A model generated the notes under the pieces. That model was not told the DNA's origin and made no database searches. It worked only from the letters and a program-made list of their open reading frames with translations. From NCBI RefSeq assembly GCF_019222765.1, contig NZ_CP078145.1:2356001-2420000 (forward strand): a stretch of DNA of 64,000 nt. Reading direction: 5' to 3'. Of this stretch, positions 30,914-39,911 are shown one piece after another. Numbering within the stretch: the first letter of the stretch is position 1; the number at the start of each line of letters is the position of its first letter. The position numbers and the translations under genes are program-made. The stretch is from Nocardia iowensis (lineage in GTDB: Bacteria; Actinomycetota; Actinomycetes; Mycobacteriales; Mycobacteriaceae).

Positions 30914-32947
30914 ATGGCTTCCGAAGCCCCAGCCGCGCGGGATCGCAAGCGGCACGGCAGGCACTACACGCCGCCGGTGCTCGCACGCTTCCTGGCCGGG
31001 CGGCTGCTCGCGCATGTGCCGCGACCGGAAGCGGGGGTGCTGCGGGTGCTCGATCCGGCCTGCGGTGACGGGGAGCTGCTGTTCGCGTTGCGGGACGAGG
31101 TCGCGCGTCGGCTGCCGGGGATCCGGGTCGAGCTGACCGGGTACGACCTGGACGCGACGGCCCTCGCGGTGGCGCGCGGGCGCCCCGAAGGGATCGGCGT
31201 CGACTGGCACGCCGGCGACTTCCTCACGGTGGCGGCGGAGCTGCGGGCGGGTTCGTTCGATGCGGTGATCACGAACCCGCCGTATGTGCGGACCCAGCAA
31301 TTGGGTGGGGTCACCGCGCAGCTGCTCAGTAAGCAGTTCGGGTTGCGCGGGCGGATCGATCTGACGCACCCGTTCGTCGCGACGCTGCCGCGACTGCTGT
31401 GCTCGGGTGGTGTGCTGGGGTTGTTGTGCGCCAATCGGTTTCTGACAACCAAGGCAGGCGCGAATATTCGGCGGTTGCTGCTCGCCGAGCTGACGCCGGT
31501 CGAGCTGTACGACCTGGGGGACACGAAGCTGTTCGAGGCGGCGGTACTGCCCGCGATCACCATCGCGACCCGTGGCGCGGGTGGTGGCGGATGTCGATAC
31601 GTCTCGGCGTACGAGACCGAGGGTGACGAAAAGGCATCGGAGACAGATCTTTTCGAGGCGTTGACCGGCGAGGGTGGTTGCCTCGTCGCGCATAACGGGC
31701 GGACTTTCGCGGTGGCGGTGGGCACGTTGGTGACCAGTCACGCAGAAGTCGCAGTCACGCAGATGCCTTCGGACGTCGGGGCAGCGTCGGTCGGGGAGTG
31801 GGTAGGGAGTGGCCGGCAGGGCTCGGGCGACCTGACCGAGAGTGTGCTGCAACAGGGCGGAATCGGGTCTGCCTCCGTGCCGCGACACCCGAGCGAACCG
31901 CAGTCCACGCCTGCCCGAACAGTATTGCGGCGAACACAGGAGCCGGAGGCGGCATGGCGCATGTCGAACGCGGGTGTCGACGCCTGGCTCGCCGGGATCG
32001 CCGCGGCGACCTGGCGGACCTTCGGCGAGGTTGCCCGAATCCGGGTGGGTATCAAGACAACTGCCGACCGGGTGTTCATCTCCGACCGGTGGTCGGAGGT
32101 CGAGCCCGCGCCCGAGCCGGAACTGCTGCTCGATCTCATCACTCATCACGACCTCGCACCGTGGCGCATCGCCCGATTACACGACACCCGCGTCCTGTAC
32201 CCCTACGACCGCACCCGGCCGAACCGCACGCCGATCGATCTGGCCGAATTCCCGTGCGCCGCTGAATACTTGCGTTCCCACAAGGACACATTGGCCGCCC
32301 GCCACTATCTCGGCGCGAGCGGCCGCGAGTGGTTCGAGATCTGGGTGCCGCAGCGTCCGCACCTGTGGTGCGAGCCGAAGCTGGTGTTTCCGGATATCAG
32401 TGAACGCCCCAGGTTCGCGCTCGATCGGTCGGGGGCGGTAGTGAACGGCGACTGCTACTGGATTTCGCTGCCCGATTTGGCTAATGCACCGGGCGATGCG
32501 GAACAACTTGCGTATCTGCTGATGGGCGTGGCGAATTCGGCGCTCGGCCTGCGGTTCTACGACGCGGTGTGCGGTAACCGGCTGTACTCGGGCAGGCGGC
32601 GGTGGATCACCCAGTACGTATCGCGGTTGCCGCTGCCGGATCCGGAATCGGCACGCTCGGCGGACGTCATCGAGCTGGCGCGTGAGTTCGTCGACGGCCG
32701 GACTTTGGACGAGACAGCACGGGCCGATCTGGACGAGCGAGTGGCCGCGGCGTTCGGGATGGCGTCAGGCGCGGACGTGCACGCCGACCATGGGCAGCAG
32801 GGTCCGGCGGGCGAACTCGCGGGCGGCGTCCCGGTCGGCCACCGGGATGAGCCCGTCGGGGGTGAGGGCCAGCGAGAGCGCGAGGCGGGCCATGATCTCG
32901 GCGACCAGGTCGGCGTCGAAATCGTGGGTGTTCTCGGTGTCCCGTAG
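30914..32947 (+). CDS. solitary N6-adenine DNA methyltransferase (Eco57I/TaqI-like)
   Basis: S-adenosylmethionine-dependent DNA methyltransferase of 677 residues. GRHYTPP (16-22) and motif I DPACGDG (47-53) bind cofactor; NPPY (121-124) is the catalytic motif of N6-adenine enzymes. Residues about 350-615 look like a TaqI-type target recognition domain (VGIKTTADRVFI, then YWISLPDLANAPGD). A low-complexity stretch occupies about 285-345. No restriction subunit is adjacent. The last 61 residues are encoded opposite the end of the convergent tetR gene and look like read-through (VPVGHRDEPVGGEGQRER), so an ancestral stop near residue 617 may have been lost. Confidence 0.82.
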   Translation: MASEAPAARDRKRHGRHYTPPVLARFLAGRLLAHVPRPEAGVLRVLDPACGDGELLFALRDEVARRLPGIRVELTGYDLDATALAVARGRPEGIGVDWHAGDFLTVAAELRAGSFDAVITNPPYVRTQQLGGVTAQLLSKQFGLRGRIDLTHPFVATLPRLLCSGGVLGLLCANRFLTTKAGANIRRLLLAELTPVELYDLGDTKLFEAAVLPAITIATRGAGGGGCRYVSAYETEGDEKASETDLFEALTGEGGCLVAHNGRTFAVAVGTLVTSHAEVAVTQMPSDVGAASVGEWVGSGRQGSGDLTESVLQQGGIGSASVPRHPSEPQSTPARTVLRRTQEPEAAWRMSNAGVDAWLAGIAAATWRTFGEVARIRVGIKTTADRVFISDRWSEVEPAPEPELLLDLITHHDLAPWRIARLHDTRVLYPYDRTRPNRTPIDLAEFPCAAEYLRSHKDTLAARHYLGASGREWFEIWVPQRPHLWCEPKLVFPDISERPRFALDRSGAVVNGDCYWISLPDLANAPGDAEQLAYLLMGVANSALGLRFYDAVCGNRLYSGRRRWITQYVSRLPLPDPESARSADVIELAREFVDGRTLDETARADLDERVAAAFGMASGADVHADHGQQGPAGELAGGVPVGHRDEPVGGEGQREREAGHDLGDQVGVEIVGVLGVP

Positions 32948-33388
32948 TTCGCGCAGCTTCTCCGCCAGGTAGCTGCGGCCGACAGCGACGATGGGGCCCG
33001 CGTCGGTGGTCAGCCGGGGCAGGATCAGGTCCGGTTCGGTGCGCAGCAGGCGGCGCAGCAGCTCGTTGTTCGCGATCGCGGTGATGAATGCGACGAAGAT
33101 CTCCACCAGCTGGTCCTCGGAGCCGGAGACGGCCTGCACCTGCTTGTCGATCATCGCGACGAAGCGCTGGGCCTCCCGCACGCTCACCGCCTCGACCAGG
33201 TCGTTCTTCGATTCGAAGCGGCGGTACAGGGTGGCGGGGCTGATGCCGGCCCGGCGGGCGATCTCGCCCATGCTGGTCCGTTTGATGCCGAAGTCCAGGA
33301 AGGCCGAGAGCGCGCTTTCCAGTAGCTTCTCGCCATCGGCGACGGGCTTGTCCAGGATGCGCTGCAACATGGGCGGGACAGTTGGCAT
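32765..33388 (-). CDS. TetR/AcrR family transcriptional regulator
   Basis: 207 residues; helix-turn-helix at about 20-65 with FLDFGIKRTSMGEIARRAGISPATLYRRFESKNDL typical of TetR (quoted in parts: RTSMGEIARRAGIS, ATLYRRFESK). ATG at 33388 behind GGAGA with a 5-base gap. The 3' 183 bases lie opposite the methyltransferase reading frame. It is divergent from an SDR gene across about 205 bases and may control it. Confidence 0.86.
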   Translation of the reverse strand: MPTVPPMLQRILDKPVADGEKLLESALSAFLDFGIKRTSMGEIARRAGISPATLYRRFESKNDLVEAVSVREAQRFVAMIDKQVQAVSGSEDQLVEIFVAFITAIANNELLRRLLRTEPDLILPRLTTDAGPIVAVGRSYLAEKLRELRDTENTHDFDADLVAEIMARLALSLALTPDGLIPVADRDAAREFARRTLLPMVGVHVRA

Positions 33389-33593
33389 CTGGTCTCCAGT
33401 CGATTCGCGCGAACGCCGGGCGTGCGGGATGGGGTCGCGACGGTGCGGGTGATGGACCTTCATTATTTCACCGGCGTGCGGTGGCGCGGTCGAGGATGGC
33501 CGGAATGGCGTATAGGTCACGTGTCCAGCTTGGCCTGGCTAGCCTCCTTGGAGATCCGATTTGGATGTCGGCTGAGGTGGAAAGGGTTGAGCC

Positions 33594-34406
33594 ATGGCTT
33601 ATTTCGCGAACCGGGTGGTGGCGATCACGGGTGCGGGCTCCGGGATCGGCCGCGAGCTGGCGCTGGCGCTTGCCCGTGACGGCGCCGCGCTCGCGCTGTC
33701 GGACAAGTCGGCGGACGCCATCGACGAGACCGGGGAACTCTGCGCGGCGGTGGGCGCCACACCCACGGTGACCAGGCTCGACGTCACCGATCGGGCGGCG
33801 GTGCTTGCCCATGCCGCGGCGACCGTCGCGCGGTACGGGCGGGTCGAGGCGCTGTTCAACAATGCCGGGATTCTGCACATCGGCGGGGTGGCGGAGTCGC
33901 CGTTCAGTGATTTCGAGCACGTGATGGACGTGGATTTCTGGGGAGTCGTCAACGGCACCAAGGCTTTTCTGCCGCATCTGCTGGCCGCCGAGCGGGCGCA
34001 TGTGGTGAACATGTCCTCGGCGCTCGGCTTGGTCGGGGTGGCGCAGCACGCGCCGTACAACGCGGCGAAGTTCGCCGTCCGCGGATTCACCGACTCGCTG
34101 CGCCAGGATATGCGTGCGGCGGGCGGGAAGGTGCGGGTGACCGGGGTGTATCCGGGCGGGGTGCTCACCTCCATCGCGCGTTCGGCGAGTGTCGCGCCCG
34201 GCATCGACGCGGCGGCGGTCGCGCGGCGCTTCGAGGGGCAGGTCGCGCGGACCAGCCCGGCCGCGGCGGCCAGGACGATCCTGCGCGGGGCGGCGCGGGG
34301 TGAGGCGAAGGTGCTCGTCGGACTGGACGCCCTGCTTGTGGATCTGGTCACAAGGTTCACCGGCTCTTATCACGAACGGGTGCTGGACATGGTATTTCGT
34401 TCCTGA
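33594..34406 (+). CDS. short-chain dehydrogenase/reductase
   Basis: NAD(P)-dependent oxidoreductase of 270 residues. The cofactor motif is TGAGSGIG (12-19), structural motif NNAG, and the catalytic Ser-Tyr-Lys appears as NMSSALG and YNAAK. The C-terminal extension (about 190-270) is typical of acyl-chain or sterol-type SDRs. Divergent from a TetR gene; substrate unknown. Confidence 0.87.
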   Translation: MAYFANRVVAITGAGSGIGRELALALARDGAALALSDKSADAIDETGELCAAVGATPTVTRLDVTDRAAVLAHAAATVARYGRVEALFNNAGILHIGGVAESPFSDFEHVMDVDFWGVVNGTKAFLPHLLAAERAHVVNMSSALGLVGVAQHAPYNAAKFAVRGFTDSLRQDMRAAGGKVRVTGVYPGGVLTSIARSASVAPGIDAAAVARRFEGQVARTSPAAAARTILRGAARGEAKVLVGLDALLVDLVTRFTGSYHERVLDMVFRS

Positions 34407-34443
34407 CCGCGCTGCTCCGCGCGGGCTGATCGGTCCGGAACGG

Positions 34444-34475
34444 ATGACGAAATGGCAACTGGTCGAACGCTTCTC
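34444..34475 (+). repeat. degenerate copy of the following gene's start
   Basis: These 32 bases, reading MTKWQLVERFS, resemble bases 34517-34548 (MAKWILVECFS) at 26 of 32 positions, 73 bases upstream. The upstream copy soon loses homology and does not encode the rest of the protein, so it looks like a partial duplication of the 5' end of the next gene. Confidence 0.6.
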
Positions 34476-34516
34476 ACGGCAGCGCCCGGTCGGGTGCGAT
34501 CGGCGGGGTGCGGCTG

Positions 34517-35512
34517 ATGGCGAAATGGATTCTGGTCGAGTGCTTCTCGGGTGTGCCGGGCCGGGTGATCGCGTTCGGCGCGGCGCCGAAATCCTTCGTG
34601 CCGCTGCGCAATATTCTTCGTAACCCGCTCTCGCTGGCGGATGCGGAGGCGGCCCTCGCGCAGGCATGTCGGACCTGTGCCCTGGTCGCGCACGTGTCCT
34701 CGGACGGGCGGCGCACCGTGCGCGCCGAACCGCTGCTGATCTCGCCGGAGCGGGCGCACGCCGTGCGATTGTGGGTCGGGCCGGTACAGGAGCCGTTACC
34801 ACCGCGAGAACCGGTGGGCGCGTGGTACTTCAACCTCTCGACCAATCGGTCGGTGCGCAGTGTCGATCTGCTCGACCTGTACGGCGTCGCGCCCGAGGAC
34901 CGGGAGGCGGAGTTGGCCATCGCGGGTGCGTTCACTCGGCTGGTCACCAATCGGGACGAGAGCGAGGCGTTGGCGAAGATCGTGAACTCGGCGCCGGGCA
35001 CCGAACATCAGGCGGTGTGGACCATCCGGCGCGACGACAATGCCTTGCGCGCGGGGCATTTCGCCTGCCGGATCAGTATCGAGTTCGATGTCACCGGGCG
35101 CAGGGAGGTGCTGTTCCGCGGGGTGACGCAGGACATCGGTGCCGCGACGGCGGTACCGGCCGCGCCGCCGCCGATGATTTTGGAGTACCAGCTGTTGGAA
35201 GCGGCCACCGCGCCGGGGGAGTACCGCGCGATCGTGAATCTGCGTTCGTTGCAACTGATTCGCTGGATCGGGCCGCCCATGCCGGGCATCGCCTGGGCGG
35301 ATCTGCCCGGCCAGCCCACGCCGCGGATTCATCCGGACGATTTAGCGGCCGCGAAGGCAATGTCACGGGAGTTGGCGCGCCATCGGACCGAGGGGAAGGT
35401 GCGGCTGCGCCGGCTGGATGGTGGGTGGCAGCTCGTGCATGTGCGGGGCGCGCTGATGGCGTTGGACCAGCACACCACGGCGGGGCTTGCCACGGTCACC
35501 GCGGTATCGTGA
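34517..35512 (+). CDS. GAF/PAS-type protein, DUF5593-like
   Basis: 331 residues, resembling nocardial and mycobacterial proteins with a GAF-like N-terminal half (DUF5593) and a PAS-like C-terminal half. Seen: WILVECFSGVPGRVIAFG near the start, GAWYFNLSTNRSVRSVDLLDLYGV in the centre (given in parts: GAWYFNLST, VDLLDLYGV), and RWIGPPMPGIAWADL then PRIHPDDL near the end. No DNA-binding or enzymatic domain. Probably a sensory protein of unknown partner. The ATG at 34517 is chosen; a GTG lies 9 bases upstream. Confidence 0.6.
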   Translation: MAKWILVECFSGVPGRVIAFGAAPKSFVPLRNILRNPLSLADAEAALAQACRTCALVAHVSSDGRRTVRAEPLLISPERAHAVRLWVGPVQEPLPPREPVGAWYFNLSTNRSVRSVDLLDLYGVAPEDREAELAIAGAFTRLVTNRDESEALAKIVNSAPGTEHQAVWTIRRDDNALRAGHFACRISIEFDVTGRREVLFRGVTQDIGAATAVPAAPPPMILEYQLLEAATAPGEYRAIVNLRSLQLIRWIGPPMPGIAWADLPGQPTPRIHPDDLAAAKAMSRELARHRTEGKVRLRRLDGGWQLVHVRGALMALDQHTTAGLATVTAVS

Positions 35513-35535
35513 AGCGCGATGACCGTGGCTCGCGC

Positions 35536-35724
35536 TCACTGACTGGGTAAGTCCAGCGCGGCCATTTCCCGCTCGATCGCGTTCGCGGCGAAGTCGACAC
35601 CGCTGGAACGCAATTCGTGGACTCGCCGCTGTAATGCCTCGATGCCGCCCGGCTGGGCCGCGATATCGGCTACGCTGATCCGCCCCATCGGCCGGTGCAT
35701 ACTCGACTGCACGTACGCCACCAT
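35536..35724 (-). CDS. small hypothetical protein
   Basis: 62 residues, mostly helical, with a Met-rich start (MVAYVQSSMHRPMGR) and Leu/Arg/Glu pattern afterwards (ALQRRVHELRSSG). A strong AGGAGG site 7 bases before the ATG supports translation. Not recognised. It ends 23 bases from the convergent stop of the GAF-type gene. Confidence 0.6.
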   Translation of the reverse strand: MVAYVQSSMHRPMGRISVADIAAQPGGIEALQRRVHELRSSGVDFAANAIEREMAALDLPSQ

Positions 35725-35971
35725 CGTGATACCTCCTGCCTGCACGCTCACGACTACGCCTCGCTGACGCTCGGCTTCGTCGTACGCGTCAGCGCGCTGT
35801 GTCTATGGTTCGCTCGCTGACGCTCGCTGACGGTCCCACCGACCCGGGTGGGTTCACCACTGCGCTACAAGCCGCACGACTACCGTTTCGGCAGGAGACC
35901 CCGGGTCACCGGGCACGCTGGGAAAATGTTATCAGCGATTCCTACTGGACGCTTGATCAGTGTGCGCTGTC

Positions 35972-36487
35972 TCACACCTCTTTGGCGGACCGGTGATTGG
36001 CCGTGTTGTGCAGGTACACAGCCCCATTCAGTCTGATGCCGTCCTGTTCGGCCTCGCTGAGCTCGCGGCGAACTTTACCCGGCACCCCGGCGACCAGCGA
36101 CCCCGGCGGAATCTGCGCGCCCTCCGGAATCAGGGCGTTGGCGGCGATCAGCGAACCGGCGCCGACCACCGCGCCGTTGAGCACGGTGGCGCCCATGCCG
36201 ACCAGCACATCGTCGCCGACCGTGCAGCCGTGCAGGATCGCGTTGTGCCCCACCGATACTCCGCTGCCAACGGTGAGCGGGAAACCGGGGTCGGCATGCA
36301 GCACACAGCCGTCTTGGATGTTGGTCCGCTCGCCGACACTGATCTCCTCGAGATCCCCGCGAATCACCGCGCCGTACCAAACACTCACGTCGGCCGCGAG
36401 CCGCACCCGCCCGACCACCGTCGCGTTGGGCGCGACCCACGCACCCTCATCGATCTCCGGAACGAACTCACCGATCTGAATCCTCAT
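35972..36487 (-). CDS. gamma carbonic anhydrase family protein
   Basis: Left-handed beta-helix (hexapeptide repeat) protein of 171 residues. Metal-binding histidines are present in VLHADPG and VGHNAILHGC, as in gamma-class carbonic anhydrases and the YrdA/PaaY group. Start at 36487 (MRIQIGEF) is set by homology. Function as a carbonic anhydrase or thioesterase-like protein is not proven. Confidence 0.87.
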   Translation of the reverse strand: MRIQIGEFVPEIDEGAWVAPNATVVGRVRLAADVSVWYGAVIRGDLEEISVGERTNIQDGCVLHADPGFPLTVGSGVSVGHNAILHGCTVGDDVLVGMGATVLNGAVVGAGSLIAANALIPEGAQIPPGSLVAGVPGKVRRELSEAEQDGIRLNGAVYLHNTANHRSAKEV

Positions 36488-36587
36488 AACTGGAAACGTA
36501 GCCGCCCCCACCCCCGACCGGCCCGCCGGTCCACCGCCTTCATGATCAACGGGACATGCTGGTGGCTCTACTCGGCCGATGCCGCCG

Positions 36588-37538
36588 TCATGGGCGGGTG
36601 GGGGTGAAGAGGGCGCGGTGGGCGGCGGGGGTGGTGCCGAGGATGCGGTGGAAGTGGTGGCGGAGGCTGACGGCGGTGCCGAAACCGGTTTCGGCGGCGA
36701 TGCGGTCCATGGTGTCGTCGGTGGTTTCGAGGAGCAGCCGGGCGCGGTCGGCGCGCTGGTGTAGCAGCCATTGTTGAGGGCTGTTTCCGGTGCGGTCGCG
36801 GAAACGGCGGGTGAAGGTGCGCCGCGACATCAGGGCTACTCGTGCCCAGCTGTCCAGATCGATCGGATCGCCGAGATGTGTTCGGGCCCAGACCATCGCG
36901 CGTTCGATGGGGTCGTCGTCGGCGGACTCGGGGACGGCGATCGGGATGTACTGGGCTTGCGAGCCGCTGCGGTGCGGGGCGGTCACCAGTTCCCTGGCCA
37001 ACTCGGTGGCGGCACGGCTGCCGAGGTCGTTGCGCACCAGGTGCAGGCAGCAGTCGAGGGCGGCGGCGACGCCCGCGGAGGTGACCACATCGCCCAGGTC
37101 CGACCACAGGGTGTCCGCGCGCACCCGGACCGCGGGGTAAGCGCGGGCCAGGCGGGAGGCGCCCGCCCAGTGGGTGATCACCTCGCGGCCGTCGGCCAGC
37201 CCACTCGCCGCCACCGCCCACGAGCCGAGGCAGAGGCCGACGATTCGGGCGCCAGCGGCGTGTGCCTGATGCAGGGCGGCGCGCAGGTCGTCGGACAGTG
37301 GCATGTCGTATTCCCAACTCGGGACCACGACGGTGTCCGCGCGCATCAGCCGGTCGAGTCCGTGCCGCACGTCGATATCGAAACCGGCTGGGGTGCGCAG
37401 GCTTCCGGGCCGCTCGGCGCACACGTCCACCTGGTATGGCCCCGAGCCGCCGATGCCGACCCGGCCGAAGACGAGGCTGGGCACGGACAGGTGGAACGGG
37501 CTGATGCCGTCATAGGCGAGAACGGCCACGGTGCGCAT
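36588..37538 (-). CDS. GlxA-type AraC regulator (DJ-1/PfpI domain)
   Basis: 316 residues: a DJ-1/PfpI amidotransferase-like sensor domain (1 to about 190, with the nucleophile-elbow Cys in IVGLCLGSW) and a C-terminal AraC double helix-turn-helix (about 215-312; DSWARVALMSRRTFTRRF, then RIAAETGFGTAVSLRHHF). Such proteins act as transcription factors rather than amidases. It is divergent from the MBL-fold hydrolase with 71 bases between, so that gene is a likely target. Confidence 0.87.
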   Translation of the reverse strand: MRTVAVLAYDGISPFHLSVPSLVFGRVGIGGSGPYQVDVCAERPGSLRTPAGFDIDVRHGLDRLMRADTVVVPSWEYDMPLSDDLRAALHQAHAAGARIVGLCLGSWAVAASGLADGREVITHWAGASRLARAYPAVRVRADTLWSDLGDVVTSAGVAAALDCCLHLVRNDLGSRAATELARELVTAPHRSGSQAQYIPIAVPESADDDPIERAMVWARTHLGDPIDLDSWARVALMSRRTFTRRFRDRTGNSPQQWLLHQRADRARLLLETTDDTMDRIAAETGFGTAVSLRHHFHRILGTTPAAHRALFTPTRP

Positions 37539-37609
37539 GGCCCGATCTTAGCGATAGGCGGCTCGCGGGCCACTGTTGGGCTTGCTGGGGCGTTGACAAG
37601 ATCAATCGC

Positions 37610-38380
37610 ATGACCGAAACGATCGAACGCACCACCCAGCTCGAAGCCCTGCACATCGGCGGACCCACGCTGCGCCTCCGGTACGCGGGTCGCACCTTCC
37701 TGACCGACCCCACCTTCGACGCGCCCGGCGACTACCCGGGTCGGGCCACGCTGCACAAGCTCAGCGGTCCCGCGGTGTCCGTGGAAGAGGTCGGTTCGGT
37801 GGACGTCGTATTGCTCTCGCACGACGAGCACGCGGACAACCTGGACAACTCCGGGCGCGAATTCCTGAAGACGGTGCCGACCGTGCTGTCCACGCCGGGT
37901 GCCGCGGAACGGATCAAGGGCGTTCGGGGACTGGACAATTGGGAGACCGTAACGCTGGACGGGATCCGGATCACCGCGGTACCCGCGCTGCACGGGCCGG
38001 AAGGCTGCGAACCGATCACCGGGATCGTCACCGGATTCGTACTGCAGGCCGACGGGCAGCCGACGGTGTACGTCTCCGGTGACAACGCGTCCGTCGATCT
38101 GGTCGCGCGGATCGTCGAGCGGATCGGTCGAATCGACATCGCCGTGCTGTTCGTCGGGGCCGCGAACATCGGCCTGTTCGGCGACGCCGATGTCACGCTC
38201 AACGCCCGCACCGCGGTGCAGGCGGCCGAGCTACTCGGCGACGCGGTGATCGTGCCGGTGCACGGCGAAGGGTGGGCGCACTTCAGCGAGACCCTGGATC
38301 ACTTGGGCCGGGTATTCGAGTACGCGGGGCGTGCGCACCAGCTGCGGATTCCGCCGCTGGGGAAAGAGATCGCTGTGTGA
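37610..38380 (+). CDS. MBL-fold metallohydrolase (UlaG-like)
   Basis: Metallo-beta-lactamase-fold hydrolase of 256 residues. The metal motif is SHDEHADN, a variant of HxHxDH with Glu in place of the second His; other ligands are ALHGPEG and YVSGDNAS, with the C-terminal PVHGEGWAHF. It resembles the UlaG/UPF0173 type. Substrate unknown. The His-to-Glu change may alter the metal site. Confidence 0.82.
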   Translation: MTETIERTTQLEALHIGGPTLRLRYAGRTFLTDPTFDAPGDYPGRATLHKLSGPAVSVEEVGSVDVVLLSHDEHADNLDNSGREFLKTVPTVLSTPGAAERIKGVRGLDNWETVTLDGIRITAVPALHGPEGCEPITGIVTGFVLQADGQPTVYVSGDNASVDLVARIVERIGRIDIAVLFVGAANIGLFGDADVTLNARTAVQAAELLGDAVIVPVHGEGWAHFSETLDHLGRVFEYAGRAHQLRIPPLGKEIAV

Positions 38381-38620
38381 TGAGCGGTGGGCCGATGCCG
38401 TAGGCGGGGCACCTGGCTGCCGGGTGAGGAGTCTGCGGCCTTCGGTCCAGCCGCGCCGATGGGCGGAATGCGCTCCGAGCAGCGCCGATTGTCTCGGCTG
38501 CCGTCGGCGTGCTGATCAACCTGCGCAGAAACTGCCGGTCAGCGAGCGTTCTCGTGATCATCGTGTGAGACCCGCGCGTCGTTCGTGGCGGGAGCCCCAC
38601 GCGGGGTCCACGATGGCGTT

Positions 38621-39736
38621 ATGAGGATCGGAGTTCCACGGGAGGTCAAGGAGCAAGAGTTCCGGGTGGCGCTCACTCCGGCGGGTGCCAGGGAGTTGGC
38701 CGCGCAGGGACACGAGGTGCTGATCCAGGCAGGCGCGGGCGTCGGGTCCGCGTTCGCGGACGCCGACTACGCCGCCGCGGGGGCGCGCCTGGTGCCCGGC
38801 GTCGATCAGCTGTGGCGGGAGGCAGAGCTGGTATTGAAGGTGAAGGAACCGATTGCCGAGGAGTATCCGCGGCTGCGGCGCGGGCAGGTGCTCTTCACCT
38901 ACCTGCATCTGGCCGCGTCCCGCGAATGCACCGACGCCATCCTCGGTTCCGGGACCACCGCAATCGCCTATGAAACCGTGCGCGCGGCCGATGGTTCGCT
39001 GCCGTTGCTCGCTCCGATGAGTGAGGTGGCGGGCAAGCTCGGCGCGCAGGTCGGCGCTTACCATCTGATGGCACCGCTGGGCGGTGCGGGAAGGCTGCTC
39101 GGTGGCGTGCCGGGAGTGCCACCGGCCGATGTGGTGGTGCTCGGCGGCGGTGTTGCCGGGTCCAACGCGGCGGCGGTCGCTTCGGGCATGGGCGCGCGAG
39201 TCACCGTGCTGGACACCAACTTGCACCGCCTGCGCGAGTTGGACGCGCGGTTCGCCGGCCGGATCGCCACCGTCGCCTCGAACGCCGCCGAGGTCCAGCG
39301 CGCCGTCGCGAACGCCGATCTCGTCATCGGTTCGGTCCTGGTGCCGGGTGCCCGTGCCCCGAAGCTCGTCTCCGACGACCTCGTCGCCGAGATGCGCCCC
39401 GGCTCGGTACTCGTCGACATCGCCATCGACCAAGGCGGCTGCTTCGCCGGCTCCCACCCCACCACCCACGCGAACCCCACCTTTCGCGTACACAATTCGC
39501 TGTTCTACTGCGTGGCGAACATGCCGGGCGCGGTGCCGCACACCTCAACCATCGCCCTCACGAACGCCACGCTGCCGTACGTCCGTGCCATCGCCGCCAA
39601 CGGCTGGAAACAAGCCTGCGCCACCAACCCCGACCTCGCCCACGGCCTGACCGCTGATGCGGGCCGACTGCTGTCGCCGGAAGTCGCTGCGGCACACGGA
39701 TACACGAACCCCAAGCCCGTCGGACTCGCGGGCTGA
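38621..39736 (+). CDS. ald: alanine dehydrogenase
   Basis: NAD-dependent L-alanine dehydrogenase of 371 residues, interconverting alanine and pyruvate plus ammonia. Seen: MRIGVPREVKEQEFRVALTP (start), catalytic Lys in VLKVKEP, His in YLHLAA, the Rossmann motif VLGGGVAGSNAA and ANMPGAVPHTST. The ATG at 38621 matches family starts. The 240 bases upstream hold no gene and could contain regulatory sites; no AldR gene is adjacent. Confidence 0.92.
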   Translation: MRIGVPREVKEQEFRVALTPAGARELAAQGHEVLIQAGAGVGSAFADADYAAAGARLVPGVDQLWREAELVLKVKEPIAEEYPRLRRGQVLFTYLHLAASRECTDAILGSGTTAIAYETVRAADGSLPLLAPMSEVAGKLGAQVGAYHLMAPLGGAGRLLGGVPGVPPADVVVLGGGVAGSNAAAVASGMGARVTVLDTNLHRLRELDARFAGRIATVASNAAEVQRAVANADLVIGSVLVPGARAPKLVSDDLVAEMRPGSVLVDIAIDQGGCFAGSHPTTHANPTFRVHNSLFYCVANMPGAVPHTSTIALTNATLPYVRAIAANGWKQACATNPDLAHGLTADAGRLLSPEVAAAHGYTNPKPVGLAG

Positions 39737-39870
39737 CATCCGCTCTGCGAGTCCGCAACTCGCACAAGGCTTCCGGCTGCGTCAACCGGTTGCCACGGCG
39801 GAGGCGGCTGTAGTGCACGGGTGCGCGACCCCAACCACAGGTTGGCGCGCCGCCCCGTCTTGGCGAATTG

Positions 39871-39892
39871 GCACCCAACACGTGTTGGGTGC
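39871..39892. terminator. 22-bp perfect palindrome between convergent genes
   Basis: GCACCCAACAC followed directly by its reverse complement, with no spacer, between ald (+) and the ECF sigma gene (-), 20 bases from the latter's stop. It probably serves as a two-way terminator; a protein-binding site is an alternative. Confidence 0.55.
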
Positions 39893-39911
39893 GCGAGCGG
39901 AGCGGGTGGAG

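Noticed and set aside
35761..35826. Repeated TCGCTGACGCTCG segments
   Set aside because: Only two copies 53 bases apart in a short intergenic stretch; composition alone could explain them and no function is suggested.
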